A DNA stretch of 64,000 bases from contig NZ_JAMQHN010000019.1 of the NCBI RefSeq assembly GCF_025993755.1, positions 1-64,000 on the forward strand, in the 5' to 3' direction. Numbering within the stretch: position 1 is the first letter of the stretch; every line of letters begins with the position of its first letter. The position numbers and the translations under genes were made by a program. Shown here in pieces: positions 54,586 to 63,610 of this stretch. The notes beneath the pieces are model-generated. The model had not been told where the DNA came from, ran no database searches, and worked only from the letters and a program-made list of their open reading frames with translations. The DNA is from Thermomonas sp. GTDB taxonomy: Bacteria; Pseudomonadota; Gammaproteobacteria; Xanthomonadales; Xanthomonadaceae.

Positions 54586-56697
54586 TTATTCCGAAACGCC
54601 AAGCTGCCACAGCAGGAACGCGTACATCTCGGCCTGCTCGCGGTAGCGGCGGAAGCGGCCGGACTTGCCGCCGTGGCCGGCGTCCATGTTGGTGCGGAAT
54701 ACCACCGGCGCGGTGCCGGTATTGAGGTCGCGCAGGCGCGCCACGTACTTGGCCGGTTCCCAGTACTGCACCTGCGAGTCCCACAGCCCGGTGCCGATGT
54801 ACATCGCCGGATAGGTGGTGGCGTGCAGGTTGTCGTAGGGCGAATAGGACAGCATGTAGTCGTAGAACGCGCGCTGCTCCGGGTTGCCCCACTCGTCGTA
54901 TTCGTTGGTGGTCAGCGGGATGGTCGGGTCCAGCATCGTCGTCACGACATCGACGAACGGCACCTGCGACAGGAGTACCCGGAACTTGTCCGGCGCCATG
55001 TTCGCCACCGCGCCCATCAGCAGCCCGCCGGCGCTGCCGCCGTGCGCGGCGACGCGATCCGGCGCGGCATAGCCTGCACCAACCAGAAAATCACGGACGT
55101 CGATGAAGTCGGTGAAGGTGTTGATCTTCTTCCGCAGCTTGCCGTCCTCGTACCAGCGCCGGCCCATCTCCTGTCCGCCGCGGATGTGGGCGATGGCATA
55201 GACCACGCCGCGGTCGAGCAGGCTCAGCGTGCTGATCGAAAATCCGGGGTCCATCGACAGCCCGTAGCTGCCGTAGCCATACAGCAGCAGCGGGGCGCGG
55301 CCGTTCTTTTCGAAGCCTCTGCGGTAGACCAGCGAAACCGGAATCCGGGTGCCGTCGCGCGCCGTTGCCCACAGGCGTTCGGTCGCGTAGTGGTCCGGGC
55401 GGAAGTCGCCCAGCACCGGCTGCTGTTTGAGCTGGCGGCGCTCGCCGGTGCGCGTGTTCCATTCGTAGACCGTGGCCGGCGTGGTCATCGAGGTGTAGCC
55501 GTAGCGCAGCCACTCGGTGCCGGGCTCGCTGTTGACGTCCAGCCCCATCGAATAGGCCGGCTCGTCGGCGTGGACGTGCTGCTCGCTGCCGTCGGCGCGC
55601 AGCAGGCGCACGCGCTCCAGCCCGCCGGAGCGCTCCGCGATCGCGGTGAAGGTGTCGAACAGTTCGAAATCCTCGATCAGCACGTCGTCGCGATGGCCCA
55701 CCCATTCCCGCCAGTCGCTGCGCGTGGTCGCCGCGTCTGCGGCGGTCATCAGCTTGAAGTTGGTGGCGCCGTCGGCATTGGTGCGGATCACCCAGCGTCC
55801 GCCGAAATGGTCGGCGCCGTATTCGACGTCACGTTCGCGCACGGCCAGCACCTTGAATTCGCGCGGATCGGCGGCGGGCGCGTAGCGTCGTTCGTCGGAC
55901 ACCGTGCTGCTCATGGCGATGACGATGTAGCGCTCGTCGCGGGTGCGGTCGATGGACAGGTAGAAGTTGTCGTCCGGCTCCTCGTAGACGACGGGATCGT
56001 CCTTCGGGTCGGTGCCGAGCACGTGCTTTTTCACCCGCACGGTCAGCAGGGTTTCCGGATCGTTTTCGATGTAGAACAGGGTGCGGCTGTCGTCGGCCCA
56101 GACCAGATCATCGGAGACGCCGGGGATCGTTTCCGGGAAATCGGCGCCGGTGGCGAGATCGCGAAAGCGGATCGTGTATTGGCGGCGGCCGGTGTCGTCC
56201 TCGGCCCAGGCCAGGATCGCGTTGTCCGGCGAAACCTCGAAACCGCCGACGCTGCAGTAGTCCTTGCCGGCGGCAAGCCGGTTGACGTCCAGCAGCACCT
56301 GTTCGCCCGCGAAATCGCCCCGGTCGTTGGCCTGCAGGATTGACAATGCATCCACGTCCGGGCCGTCCTTGCGGCGGGCGTGGACCGGGTAATCCTTGCC
56401 GGTCTCGAAACGCGCGTAGTACCACCAGCCGCGCTCGCGGAACGGCACGCTGGCGTCATCCTGGCGGATGCGCGCCACGATTTCGTCGTAGAGGGCGTCC
56501 TGCAGCGGCTTGAGCGGCGCCAGCACGGCATCGGCATAGGCGTTTTCCGCCTGCAGGTAGCCGATCACCTCGGGGTTCTGGCGGCTGTCGTCGCGCAGCC
56601 AGTAGTACGGATCCGTGCGCTCGGCGCCGTGCGGCGCGCGCATCACGTGCGGGCGCTGGGCAGCGTTGGGCGGCAAGGGATTTGCGGGAAATGTCAT
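54586..56697 (-). CDS. ptrB: Oligopeptidase B (protease II, S9A)
   Basis: A 703-residue cytosolic serine peptidase that cleaves short peptides after Arg or Lys. A beta-propeller N-terminal domain (DPYYWLRDDSRQNPEV, a family hallmark near the start) is followed by an alpha/beta-hydrolase domain with the nucleophile in GGSAGGLLMGA and the catalytic His in DAGHGGKSGRF. No signal peptide is present. The ATG at 56697 is chosen over one at 56724 as it starts closer to family N-termini. A second S9A enzyme lies 3 kb upstream. Confidence 0.93.
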   Translation of the reverse strand: MTFPANPLPPNAAQRPHVMRAPHGAERTDPYYWLRDDSRQNPEVIGYLQAENAYADAVLAPLKPLQDALYDEIVARIRQDDASVPFRERGWWYYARFETGKDYPVHARRKDGPDVDALSILQANDRGDFAGEQVLLDVNRLAAGKDYCSVGGFEVSPDNAILAWAEDDTGRRQYTIRFRDLATGADFPETIPGVSDDLVWADDSRTLFYIENDPETLLTVRVKKHVLGTDPKDDPVVYEEPDDNFYLSIDRTRDERYIVIAMSSTVSDERRYAPAADPREFKVLAVRERDVEYGADHFGGRWVIRTNADGATNFKLMTAADAATTRSDWREWVGHRDDVLIEDFELFDTFTAIAERSGGLERVRLLRADGSEQHVHADEPAYSMGLDVNSEPGTEWLRYGYTSMTTPATVYEWNTRTGERRQLKQQPVLGDFRPDHYATERLWATARDGTRIPVSLVYRRGFEKNGRAPLLLYGYGSYGLSMDPGFSISTLSLLDRGVVYAIAHIRGGQEMGRRWYEDGKLRKKINTFTDFIDVRDFLVGAGYAAPDRVAAHGGSAGGLLMGAVANMAPDKFRVLLSQVPFVDVVTTMLDPTIPLTTNEYDEWGNPEQRAFYDYMLSYSPYDNLHATTYPAMYIGTGLWDSQVQYWEPAKYVARLRDLNTGTAPVVFRTNMDAGHGGKSGRFRRYREQAEMYAFLLWQLGVSE

Positions 56698-56814
56698 CGG
56701 GCGGTCAACGTGGCAGAACAACACCCGAGATGGCGGCGATATCCATGGATTGCAATGCGCCGAGGCGGGACATGTCCTCTGCGAATATGGTGGCTTACGG
56801 TCGGATAAGGCGTC

Positions 56815-57582
56815 TCAGCCCTGGGGTGCCGCGATGACCCGTACGGCGGGGTTGACGGCCACTGGAACGATGCCCGCGTTGGCGGCGGCCTGACATTCGG
56901 CGGAGGCACGTGCCTCCTCCTGCAACTGCTCGTGGAAGCCAGCTGCGGAATTGCCGGCGAGCTTGAAGACCACATGAAAACGCATCTGGGATGACACCGG
57001 CCTTCCGGCAACGATTTCCGGATCAAAGTGGACGTTATGCAGCCATTGCTTCAGGTCCGGTTCGAACAACCGTGCCCGTGAAATGGCCAGCGGCTTTCCA
57101 TCCTTGTGGAATGCCGCGTTTTCGAAGCGGCTGGAACGCACGTTGCCGTGGTCATCAAACTCCGCAACCACGTCCATCTCGGCTTCCACCCTGCCGATCA
57201 TGGCGCTCACGGGATACCTGGGCCAAGGGGCGAAAGAGGATTTTCCCTGGAGCCGCGGCCCGTTTCCGCCGAAATTTGCTGCCAGCCGGAAGGCACCGTT
57301 TTCCGGCACCGCGCAGGCATTGACCCAGATGTAGGTCGTGGCTGGCTGCGGTTCGCCGGCCAAGGTGGCCGATTGGTACTGCCAGCTGCGCACGCGCTGC
57401 TCGATGAACGTCCGCACTTCGGCGGGCAGATCCTCCGGCATTACGACCCGTACCGGCTGGCCGGCGGCATCCACGTCGACCTGAACATTGGTCTGGAAGC
57501 GCACGACGTCCGTTGCCATACCCGCCTGTGCCCATCCGCCCAATAGCATCATCGAAAGGGCTGCCGCCATCGCATGTTTCAT
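56815..57582 (-). CDS. Secreted protein with TonB-C-like domain
   Basis: A 255-residue protein with a signal peptide (MAAALSMMLLGGWAQAGMA). A C-terminal TonB-like fold is suggested by PRYPVSAMIGRVEAEMDVVAEF, then FEPDLKQWLHNVHFDPEIVAG and the strand MRFHVVFKL. Unlike real TonB it lacks a membrane anchor and proline spacer, so energy transduction is unlikely; periplasmic peptide or peptidoglycan binding is a guess. It lies between two S9 peptidase genes on the same strand. Function unknown. Confidence 0.7.
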   Translation of the reverse strand: MKHAMAAALSMMLLGGWAQAGMATDVVRFQTNVQVDVDAAGQPVRVVMPEDLPAEVRTFIEQRVRSWQYQSATLAGEPQPATTYIWVNACAVPENGAFRLAANFGGNGPRLQGKSSFAPWPRYPVSAMIGRVEAEMDVVAEFDDHGNVRSSRFENAAFHKDGKPLAISRARLFEPDLKQWLHNVHFDPEIVAGRPVSSQMRFHVVFKLAGNSAAGFHEQLQEEARASAECQAAANAGIVPVAVNPAVRVIAAPQG

Positions 57583-57661
57583 CCGATCGCTCCAATTTCC
57601 GGGAACGCGAGGATACCAGCCGTACGCCAGTGGTTTGCGGGATGCTTGAAGGCTGCAGGCT

Positions 57662-59752
57662 TCATTTTGCCAGCTTCCGCCACAGGAAGGTGTAGGCCAG
57701 CGCGCTCATGTGCGCGGCCTGGGCGTTGTCGGCCGCGCCGCCGTGGCCGCCTTCGGTGTTCTCGTAATAGCGCACGTCCTTTCCGGCGGCTTCCATCTTC
57801 GCCATCATCTTGCGCGCGTGCGCCGGGTGGACGCGGTCGTCCTTGGTCGAGGTCAGGAACAGCGTCGGCGGGTAGGCCTTGGCCGGATCGAACAGGTGGT
57901 AGGGCGAGAAGGTCCGGATGAAATTCCAGTCGTCGGTATCCGGGTTGCCGTATTCGGCCATCCACGAGGCGCCGGCCAGCAGGTGGCTGTAGCGCTTCAT
58001 GTCCAGCAGCGGCACCTGCACCACGATGGCGCCGAATTTTTCCGGGTACTGGGTGAGCATGTTGCCCATCAGCAGCCCGCCGTTGCTGCCGCCCATCGCG
58101 CCCAGGTGCTGCGGCGAAGTGATTTTGCGCGCGACCAGGTCGTCGGCGATCGCGGCGAAGTCCTCGTAGGCCTTGTGGCGGTTGGCCTGCAGCGCGGCCT
58201 GGTGCCAGCGCGGGCCGTATTCGCCGCCGCCGCGGATGTTGGCCAGCACGTAGACGCCGCCCTTCTCCAGCCAGCCCTTGCCGATCGCGCCGCTGTAGGC
58301 CGGCGTCATCGAGATTTCGAAGCCGCCGTAGCCGTACAGCAACGTTGGCGCGGTGCCGTCGTAGGCCAGGTTCTTCGGGCGCACCAGGAAGTAGGGCACG
58401 CGGGTGCCGTCCTTCGATGTGGTGAAGTGCTGCTCGATCACGTCCTTCGAACCGTCGAAGAACGCCGGGTTGGACTTGAGCACCTCGGGGGCCTGGCCGA
58501 TTTCGGCCAGCGACAGCGTGGTGGGGGTCAGGAAATCGGTGACGGTCATCCAGACCGCATTGCTCTCGTCGGGATCCACCGCGGAGACGCCCACGGTTCC
58601 GATGGCGGGCGCGCCGACAAAGGCTGAGCGCGTCCAGCCGTCCTTCCCCGGGGTCAGCACGGACAGGCGGTTCTTCACGTCCTCCATGACGTTCAGGACC
58701 AGATGGTCCTTGGTCATCGCGTAGCCGGCGAGCGAGGTCCGCTCGGTGGGCGTGAACAGCACGGTGATCTCGCGCTTGCCGGCCATGAAGTCGTCGAGCC
58801 TGGCGACCAGCAGGGAACCTGCGGGATAGGTGGTGCCGCCGACCGTCCAATCCTCGCGCGGTTCGAGGAACAGCCACTGGCGATATGGTTTCTTCTGCAT
58901 CGAGTTCGGCACGTCGATCTTCGCCAGCGTGCCGTCAGGCCGCCGCAGGTACAGCTCGTCGTTGTAGAACGCCAGCGTGCGCGCCACCCAGTCGCGCTCG
59001 TAGCCCGGCGTCGGGTCGTGGCTGGCGGCGATGTACATGTCCTCCGGCCTGCCCTCGTACACCACTTTTGCCTCGGCCAGCGGCGAGCCGCGCTTCCATT
59101 CCTTGACGATGCGCGGGTAGCCCGAAGCGGTCAGCGAGCCGGGGCCGAAATCGGTGTAGACATAGACCGTGTTGTCGTCGATCCAGCCGAGGCCGCCCTT
59201 GGCCTCCGGACGGAAGAAGCCATTCGCCACGAACTGCTTGGTCGTCAGGTCGAACTCGCGCGTCACATCGGCGTCGGAACCGCCGGGCGACAGCGCGATC
59301 AGGCAGCGCTGGTATTTCGGTCGCAGGCAGTCGGCGCCGTGCCAGACCCACTGGGTGCCCTCGGCGGCGTTGAGCGCATCGAGGTCGAGCACGGTTTCCC
59401 AGCGCGGCTCGGGCTTGCGGTATTCCTCCAGCGTGGTGCGGCGCCAGACGCCGCGCGCGTGCTGCGCGTCCTTCCAGAAGTTGTAGTAGAAGTCGCCGAT
59501 CTTCTCGACGCCGGGGATCTTGGCGTCGGAGTCCAGGATGGCGCGGATCTGCGCTTCCAGCGCCTTGAAGTCCGGCGTGCTGGCGATCTCGGCTTCGGTG
59601 CGCGCGTTTCGGGCGCGCACCCAGTCCAGCGAGCGTGCGCCTTCGACGTCTTCCAGCCAGGCGTAAGGATCGGCGTTGGGCGCCGTCTGCGCGACGACGG
59701 AACCTGCGATGGCAAGACCTGCGATCAGGCAGGCGCTGGACAGTTGGGACAT
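57662..59752 (-). CDS. Secreted prolyl oligopeptidase (S9A)
   Basis: A 696-residue serine peptidase with a signal peptide (LIAGLAIAGSVVAQ), so it is exported, unlike oligopeptidase B downstream. Propeller domain (residues about 40-400) and alpha/beta-hydrolase domain with nucleophile GGSNGGLLMGN, Asp in TKDDRVHPAHARKM and His in EGGHGGAADNA. It cleaves proline-containing peptides. The ATG at 59752 gives the signal peptide; longer frames are unsupported. A 79-base gap to the TonB-C-like gene permits co-transcription. Confidence 0.93.
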   Translation of the reverse strand: MSQLSSACLIAGLAIAGSVVAQTAPNADPYAWLEDVEGARSLDWVRARNARTEAEIASTPDFKALEAQIRAILDSDAKIPGVEKIGDFYYNFWKDAQHARGVWRRTTLEEYRKPEPRWETVLDLDALNAAEGTQWVWHGADCLRPKYQRCLIALSPGGSDADVTREFDLTTKQFVANGFFRPEAKGGLGWIDDNTVYVYTDFGPGSLTASGYPRIVKEWKRGSPLAEAKVVYEGRPEDMYIAASHDPTPGYERDWVARTLAFYNDELYLRRPDGTLAKIDVPNSMQKKPYRQWLFLEPREDWTVGGTTYPAGSLLVARLDDFMAGKREITVLFTPTERTSLAGYAMTKDHLVLNVMEDVKNRLSVLTPGKDGWTRSAFVGAPAIGTVGVSAVDPDESNAVWMTVTDFLTPTTLSLAEIGQAPEVLKSNPAFFDGSKDVIEQHFTTSKDGTRVPYFLVRPKNLAYDGTAPTLLYGYGGFEISMTPAYSGAIGKGWLEKGGVYVLANIRGGGEYGPRWHQAALQANRHKAYEDFAAIADDLVARKITSPQHLGAMGGSNGGLLMGNMLTQYPEKFGAIVVQVPLLDMKRYSHLLAGASWMAEYGNPDTDDWNFIRTFSPYHLFDPAKAYPPTLFLTSTKDDRVHPAHARKMMAKMEAAGKDVRYYENTEGGHGGAADNAQAAHMSALAYTFLWRKLAK

Positions 59753-59846
59753 GGCGGACTCCGTCGCAAAAACATCAAACGCGAACGCTAGCACGCGGGG
59801 ACCGAACCGCGGATGTCCCGAAGGTCGGGATTCCAGATGAGTGGGG

Positions 59847-60119
59847 TCAGGCGCGTTTGACGTTGGGCTGCGACGCTGCGCCGCGCCGCGCGCGCCAGCG
59901 CCTTGCCTGCACGCCGCGGCGTCGCGGCAAGGCCAGCGCAAGCTCGGGCCTCGGCAGGCGCAGCAGGCTCAGCCAGGCCGCCAGCGGCATGCCGACCAGC
60001 CACAGCGGCAGCCAGCCCAGCAGCGCGCTGCTGTCGCGCGCGGCCGGAATCAGCAGTACGGCCAGTGCGCCGAGGAACACGAGTTGGCGCAGGCAAGCTT
60101 CAAGGTCGCGGTGGGTCAT
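59847..60119 (-). CDS. Small membrane protein of unknown function
   Basis: A 90-residue protein with two hydrophobic helices (LVFLGALAVLLIPAA and LGWLPLWLVGMPLAAWLSLL) and a strongly basic C-terminus (RRRGVQARRWRARRG). No family recognised. The ATG at 60119 (MTHRDLEA) is preferred to a longer frame from 60362. It follows nothing on this strand and lies 94 bases before the S9 peptidase start, so co-transcription is possible but unsupported. Confidence 0.55.
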   Translation of the reverse strand: MTHRDLEACLRQLVFLGALAVLLIPAARDSSALLGWLPLWLVGMPLAAWLSLLRLPRPELALALPRRRGVQARRWRARRGAASQPNVKRA

Positions 60120-60330
60120 GGCGGCGGCTCCGGTGGATGAGGTGGAACCACCTTGCCGCGCCGCCGTCTCAAGGTCTGCGACGCATTGCTCGTCCAACAG
60201 TCGATGGACGTGAATCCAGCCGCAAGCGAGGGTCGCGGGCCGCAAGGCACCCTCCCGCAGCCACGGGATTTCAATGCGGCACGGGCCGCCTAACATGACG
60301 CCCACTGGGACGAGAATCGGAGCATCGACG

Positions 60331-60807
60331 ATGAGGTACAAGGTAGTGCTAGCATCACTCATGACCCTGTGCAGCTCGGTGCAGGGGCAGTCGGCACCGC
60401 AGATCGGTCGTCAATTCGACCTGCTCTGCCAGCCTTACGTCACCGGGTCGGCCAAGGCTGCTCAACTCGCCTCGAGGGCGAGACTCTTCGGTTACAACAA
60501 CCGGCGTGAAGATGTCTCCTCGAATGCGGGCGGAGAAAATACGATCTTGCACAACGCGGACGATTCCGCTTCCGTCAGCTTTGGTGCCGTGGGCGGCAGG
60601 CCGATCTGCAGGATTCTGTTGACGGCATCCGCAAACGCACTCCACGCGGACGTCAAGGCGTGGGCGCAAGCCCACCAACTGAAGTTGAAGGAAGGGGGCG
60701 CCGGGGAGGAGGAAACGGTGTACGCAAGTGGCGCTCTGAAAGTCTACGTAATGGAAATGGCGCCCGAGCAGTTTGTCGTCGAAATGTCCTTGCCGCGAAC
60801 ACCCTGA
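60331..60807 (+). CDS. Hypothetical secreted protein
   Basis: A 158-residue protein with a probable signal peptide (MRYKVVLASLMTLCSSVQGQ). A mixed mature part contains two cysteines (LLCQPYV and PICRILLT) that could form a disulfide, and a C-terminal beta-rich region (LKVYVMEMAPEQFVVEMSL). Its base composition is less GC-rich and codon use is looser than in the surrounding genes, which hints at acquired DNA. No family recognised. The upstream 211-base gap shows no convincing promoter. Confidence 0.6.
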   Translation: MRYKVVLASLMTLCSSVQGQSAPQIGRQFDLLCQPYVTGSAKAAQLASRARLFGYNNRREDVSSNAGGENTILHNADDSASVSFGAVGGRPICRILLTASANALHADVKAWAQAHQLKLKEGGAGEEETVYASGALKVYVMEMAPEQFVVEMSLPRTP

Positions 60808-60953
60808 AACGAAGGCCCGCCGGTCAGGAACTGGACCAACGTAGCCCACGCCACAGCGTGATCTTCCCGCGAGGGCAGGGGGTGCTCTTGTGAATCAGAG
60901 GCAAGCCCCGCCAGACGTGTGCAGCCCTGTCATTTGCAGGGATGGAGCACAGG

Positions 60954-61430
60954 ATGAAACTTGTCACGCTGCTTGTTGCTGCCGTTCTTTCCACTTCCAC
61001 GGCGGCCGAGGATCAGCGCATCCCGCCCACGAATCCGGCTTTGCAATACATCGGAAACGAAATGAGTGGCGAGGCGGTGTTTCTTGAAGCAACCACGTTC
61101 GGTCGCTATCAGGATCACGGATTTGCCTGGATGCTTGTCATGTATCCAGATGAATTGAAGCCAACCTGGATTCGGGAAATCATGGACTGCATGACGGGTG
61201 TGATCACGGATGACTACATCGTCTGGCTCGACCCCACCACGCTCCAAGCATTTGGCCAAAGCGACCAGGGATTCCCCATGCAGGCCCGGACGCGGCGTCC
61301 TGCAGGACCCAACTCCATCGACCAGAAAATGGTCCGTGCCGCCTGCTCCGGCAAGCCGCTGAACATGGGTGAGCCTCTCTATGGTGTCCAGGCCGCGGTT
61401 GATTGGGTTGCATCCCATCTTCGACGATGA
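60954..61430 (+). CDS. Hypothetical secreted protein (low-GC neighbour)
   Basis: A 158-residue protein with a signal peptide (MKLVTLLVAAVLSTSTAA). The mature part includes two cysteines (MDCMTG and RAACSG) that could pair. GGAG six bases upstream supports the ATG at 60954 over one at 60942. No family recognised. Like the preceding gene it is visibly less GC-rich than the flanks, so the two may have arrived together. The 177-base gap to the convergent patatin gene contains nothing recognisable. Confidence 0.65.
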   Translation: MKLVTLLVAAVLSTSTAAEDQRIPPTNPALQYIGNEMSGEAVFLEATTFGRYQDHGFAWMLVMYPDELKPTWIREIMDCMTGVITDDYIVWLDPTTLQAFGQSDQGFPMQARTRRPAGPNSIDQKMVRAACSGKPLNMGEPLYGVQAAVDWVASHLRR

Positions 61431-61607
61431 GTCTCCGTTGCAGCGTGCTGGTTGTCTTTCGCCGGCGTCGTTGCAACGCACCCGACCATCCTTCCTTCCA
61501 AACCGGCCTCGTTGCGTCACGGAAGATGACGGACAGGGCGTGCCGACCATGTCGCCTGCGCCATGCGGGTCGGCTTCACTCGCGGAATGGCCTCGTCAAA
61601 CCCGGCC

Positions 61608-62519
61608 TCAGAACCCCGCCGCGTCGAGCGCCTTTTCCGCCTCGCGGCGGCCGATCTCGATCAGCTCGGCGGCGCGCCAGAATTCGTAGAACTGGCAGGC
61701 GTCGCGCGGGATGCGGATCAGCAACTCCGGCGGCTCCAGCGCCAGCTGCACGCGGGCAATGCGCTCCTGCATGGTATCCAGCGCGCGCGACATCACCGCC
61801 ATCATGCCGAAATGATGCGCGGGAACGGCATCCTCCTCCTCGTCATCGCCGCCGAAATGGCGCTCCACCCAGCGGCCGATGAGGCCGGGCGCGGACTTGC
61901 CGTCCTCGGCCTCCAGCTCGCGCACCGGATCGTCGGCCTGCGCCTGCGGCCGCGAGTGGATGTCGACGGCGACGACGCGGTGCGGACCGGTGAGCCGGGT
62001 GGCGGTGATCGGCAGCGGCGCCAGCAGACCGCCGTCGACCAGCTCGAGGTCGCCGATCACCATCGGGGTGAAGATGCCCGGAATGGCGAACGAGGCGCGC
62101 AGCGCGTCCCACAGGTCGCCGCGGCGCAGCCAGACCTCGCGCTGGTGGAGGATGTCGACGGCGACCGCGGTGAAGTCGATCGGCAGGTCCTCGATCCGCG
62201 GCGAACCGATCACCTCGCGCAGCGTCTTCACCAGCCGGTTGCCGGTGAACATCGCCGGGCGACCGAAGCCGGGGTCGAGCAGGCGCAGCATCTGGGCGCG
62301 GGAGGTGGTCAGCATCCAGTGCGTCAGGACTTCCAGCATGCCGGCCGCGCAGGCGCCGCCGACCAGCGCGCCGCAGGAGGTGCCGGCGATGGCCTTGATC
62401 TGCAGGCCGCGCTCCTGCAGCACCTCGATCACGCCGATCTGCGCCAGCCCGCGCGCGCCGCCGGCGCCCAGCGCCAGCACGACTTCGGGTGATTGACCGG
62501 GCGCGGTCGTGTCCGTCAT
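61608..62519 (-). CDS. Cytosolic patatin-like phospholipase (RssA type)
   Basis: A 303-residue patatin-family protein: oxyanion motif LALGAGGARGLAQIGV, nucleophile elbow GTSCGA, catalytic Asp in DGGLLAPL. It has no signal peptide, unlike the lipoprotein patatin at 21.6 kb. An acidic insert (GGDDEEEDAVP) occurs near residue 240. It starts within the end of the upstream WYL regulator gene (four-base ATGA overlap), implying translational coupling and perhaps control by that regulator. Confidence 0.9.
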   Translation of the reverse strand: MTDTTAPGQSPEVVLALGAGGARGLAQIGVIEVLQERGLQIKAIAGTSCGALVGGACAAGMLEVLTHWMLTTSRAQMLRLLDPGFGRPAMFTGNRLVKTLREVIGSPRIEDLPIDFTAVAVDILHQREVWLRRGDLWDALRASFAIPGIFTPMVIGDLELVDGGLLAPLPITATRLTGPHRVVAVDIHSRPQAQADDPVRELEAEDGKSAPGLIGRWVERHFGGDDEEEDAVPAHHFGMMAVMSRALDTMQERIARVQLALEPPELLIRIPRDACQFYEFWRAAELIEIGRREAEKALDAAGF

Positions 62520-63490
62520 GGGGCGTCTTCGTAATTGCCGATCGCCAGCTGCAGCAGCGTGCGCAGCTGCAGGCGCAGCGCCTTGGGCTCGACCAGTTCG
62601 GCATCGGCACCGTAGTGCAGCACGTCCATCAGCAGCTCGCGCGGGATCGAATAGGGGACTTTGAGTTCGTAGCGTCCGTCGGGCAGGAAATGGCCCTGCT
62701 GCTGCGAATGCCAGTGCTCCTCGGCCACCCAGCGCGCGGCCTTGGCGGAAAAGCGAATGGTCGCCCAGCCCTTGGGCGTGCCGGAGAAAATGCCGTAGCT
62801 GGAGGCAAGATGGGCGTTGAGCTCGGCAGCGTCGAGGTCGCGCGCCGGGGCATCGAGAGGCTTGGGCGCAGTGATCCGGTCCACCGAGAAACTGCGCAGC
62901 GCATCGCGGTCGTCGTCCCAGGCGTCGAGGTACCAGTTGTCCCGGTAATGCGTCAGCCGCTGCGGGCTGACCGTGCGCCGAGTGTCCGAGTCGGTGGTGC
63001 GGGCGCGGTAATCGAAGCTGAGCTTGTGACGTTCCAGCACCGCCGAGGCGACCAGCCGGAACACGTGCTCGTCGAGCCGGCGGGTGCGGTGCGGGATGAC
63101 CCGGATCCGCTCCAGCGGCCAGCGCTTGCCGCCCGAGTGTTCGTCGAGCAACTTGTCGATGCGCTGCTGCAGCGGCGCCAGCACTTCCGAGAGCATGCCG
63201 CCGCCGCTGCGTGCCAGCAATTGCTGGGCGGCGACCAGCGCGTGCAGTTCTTCCGAACTGAGCCACAGTCCCGGCAGTTCGAAGCGTTCGGCCTCGGTCC
63301 GGTCGTAGCTGAAGCCGGCGTCGCCGTCGCCGACGACCGGCGCCATCAGGCCGTCGCGCAGGAAGGCAAGGTCGCGATACACCGTGGCGCGCGAGCAGTT
63401 CAATTCGTCCTGCAGGCGGGCAACCGTCACCGGCCGGCGCGCGGCCTGGAGCGTGCGGTGCAACGCGATAATGCGCTCATAACGGTCCAT
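62516..63490 (-). CDS. WYL-domain helix-turn-helix regulator
   Basis: A 324-residue DeoR/YafY-like regulator. N-terminal winged helix (LQDELNCSRATVYRDLAFLRD), a WYL ligand-binding domain (about residues 140-225, with the variant DNWYLDAWD carrying the WYL motif) and a WCX C-terminal extension. WYL proteins bind nucleotides or nucleic acid and often respond to DNA damage or phage. It overlaps the patatin gene by four bases. The ATG at 63490 (MDRYERIIALHR) is preferred to a longer frame. No phage-defence genes are seen nearby. Confidence 0.9.
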   Translation of the reverse strand: MDRYERIIALHRTLQAARRPVTVARLQDELNCSRATVYRDLAFLRDGLMAPVVGDGDAGFSYDRTEAERFELPGLWLSSEELHALVAAQQLLARSGGGMLSEVLAPLQQRIDKLLDEHSGGKRWPLERIRVIPHRTRRLDEHVFRLVASAVLERHKLSFDYRARTTDSDTRRTVSPQRLTHYRDNWYLDAWDDDRDALRSFSVDRITAPKPLDAPARDLDAAELNAHLASSYGIFSGTPKGWATIRFSAKAARWVAEEHWHSQQQGHFLPDGRYELKVPYSIPRELLMDVLHYGADAELVEPKALRLQLRTLLQLAIGNYEDAP

Positions 63491-63610
63491 CGTGCGATTA
63501 TGCGTCAGCGGCAGGGGGCTGTGGCGAGGCCGGCGCGCCCGCCGACCGTTGAAGTGGCGCCATCCCGGCGGCACCAACGCAGCCGTTCGGATCGGGGACC
63601 CGCAGACCAC

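Noticed and set aside
62516..63490. WYL regulator as part of a phage-defence system
   Set aside because: Neighbours are a patatin-like phospholipase and an SLC13 permease; no nuclease, nucleotide cyclase or other defence component is present. A patatin effector alone is not enough evidence.
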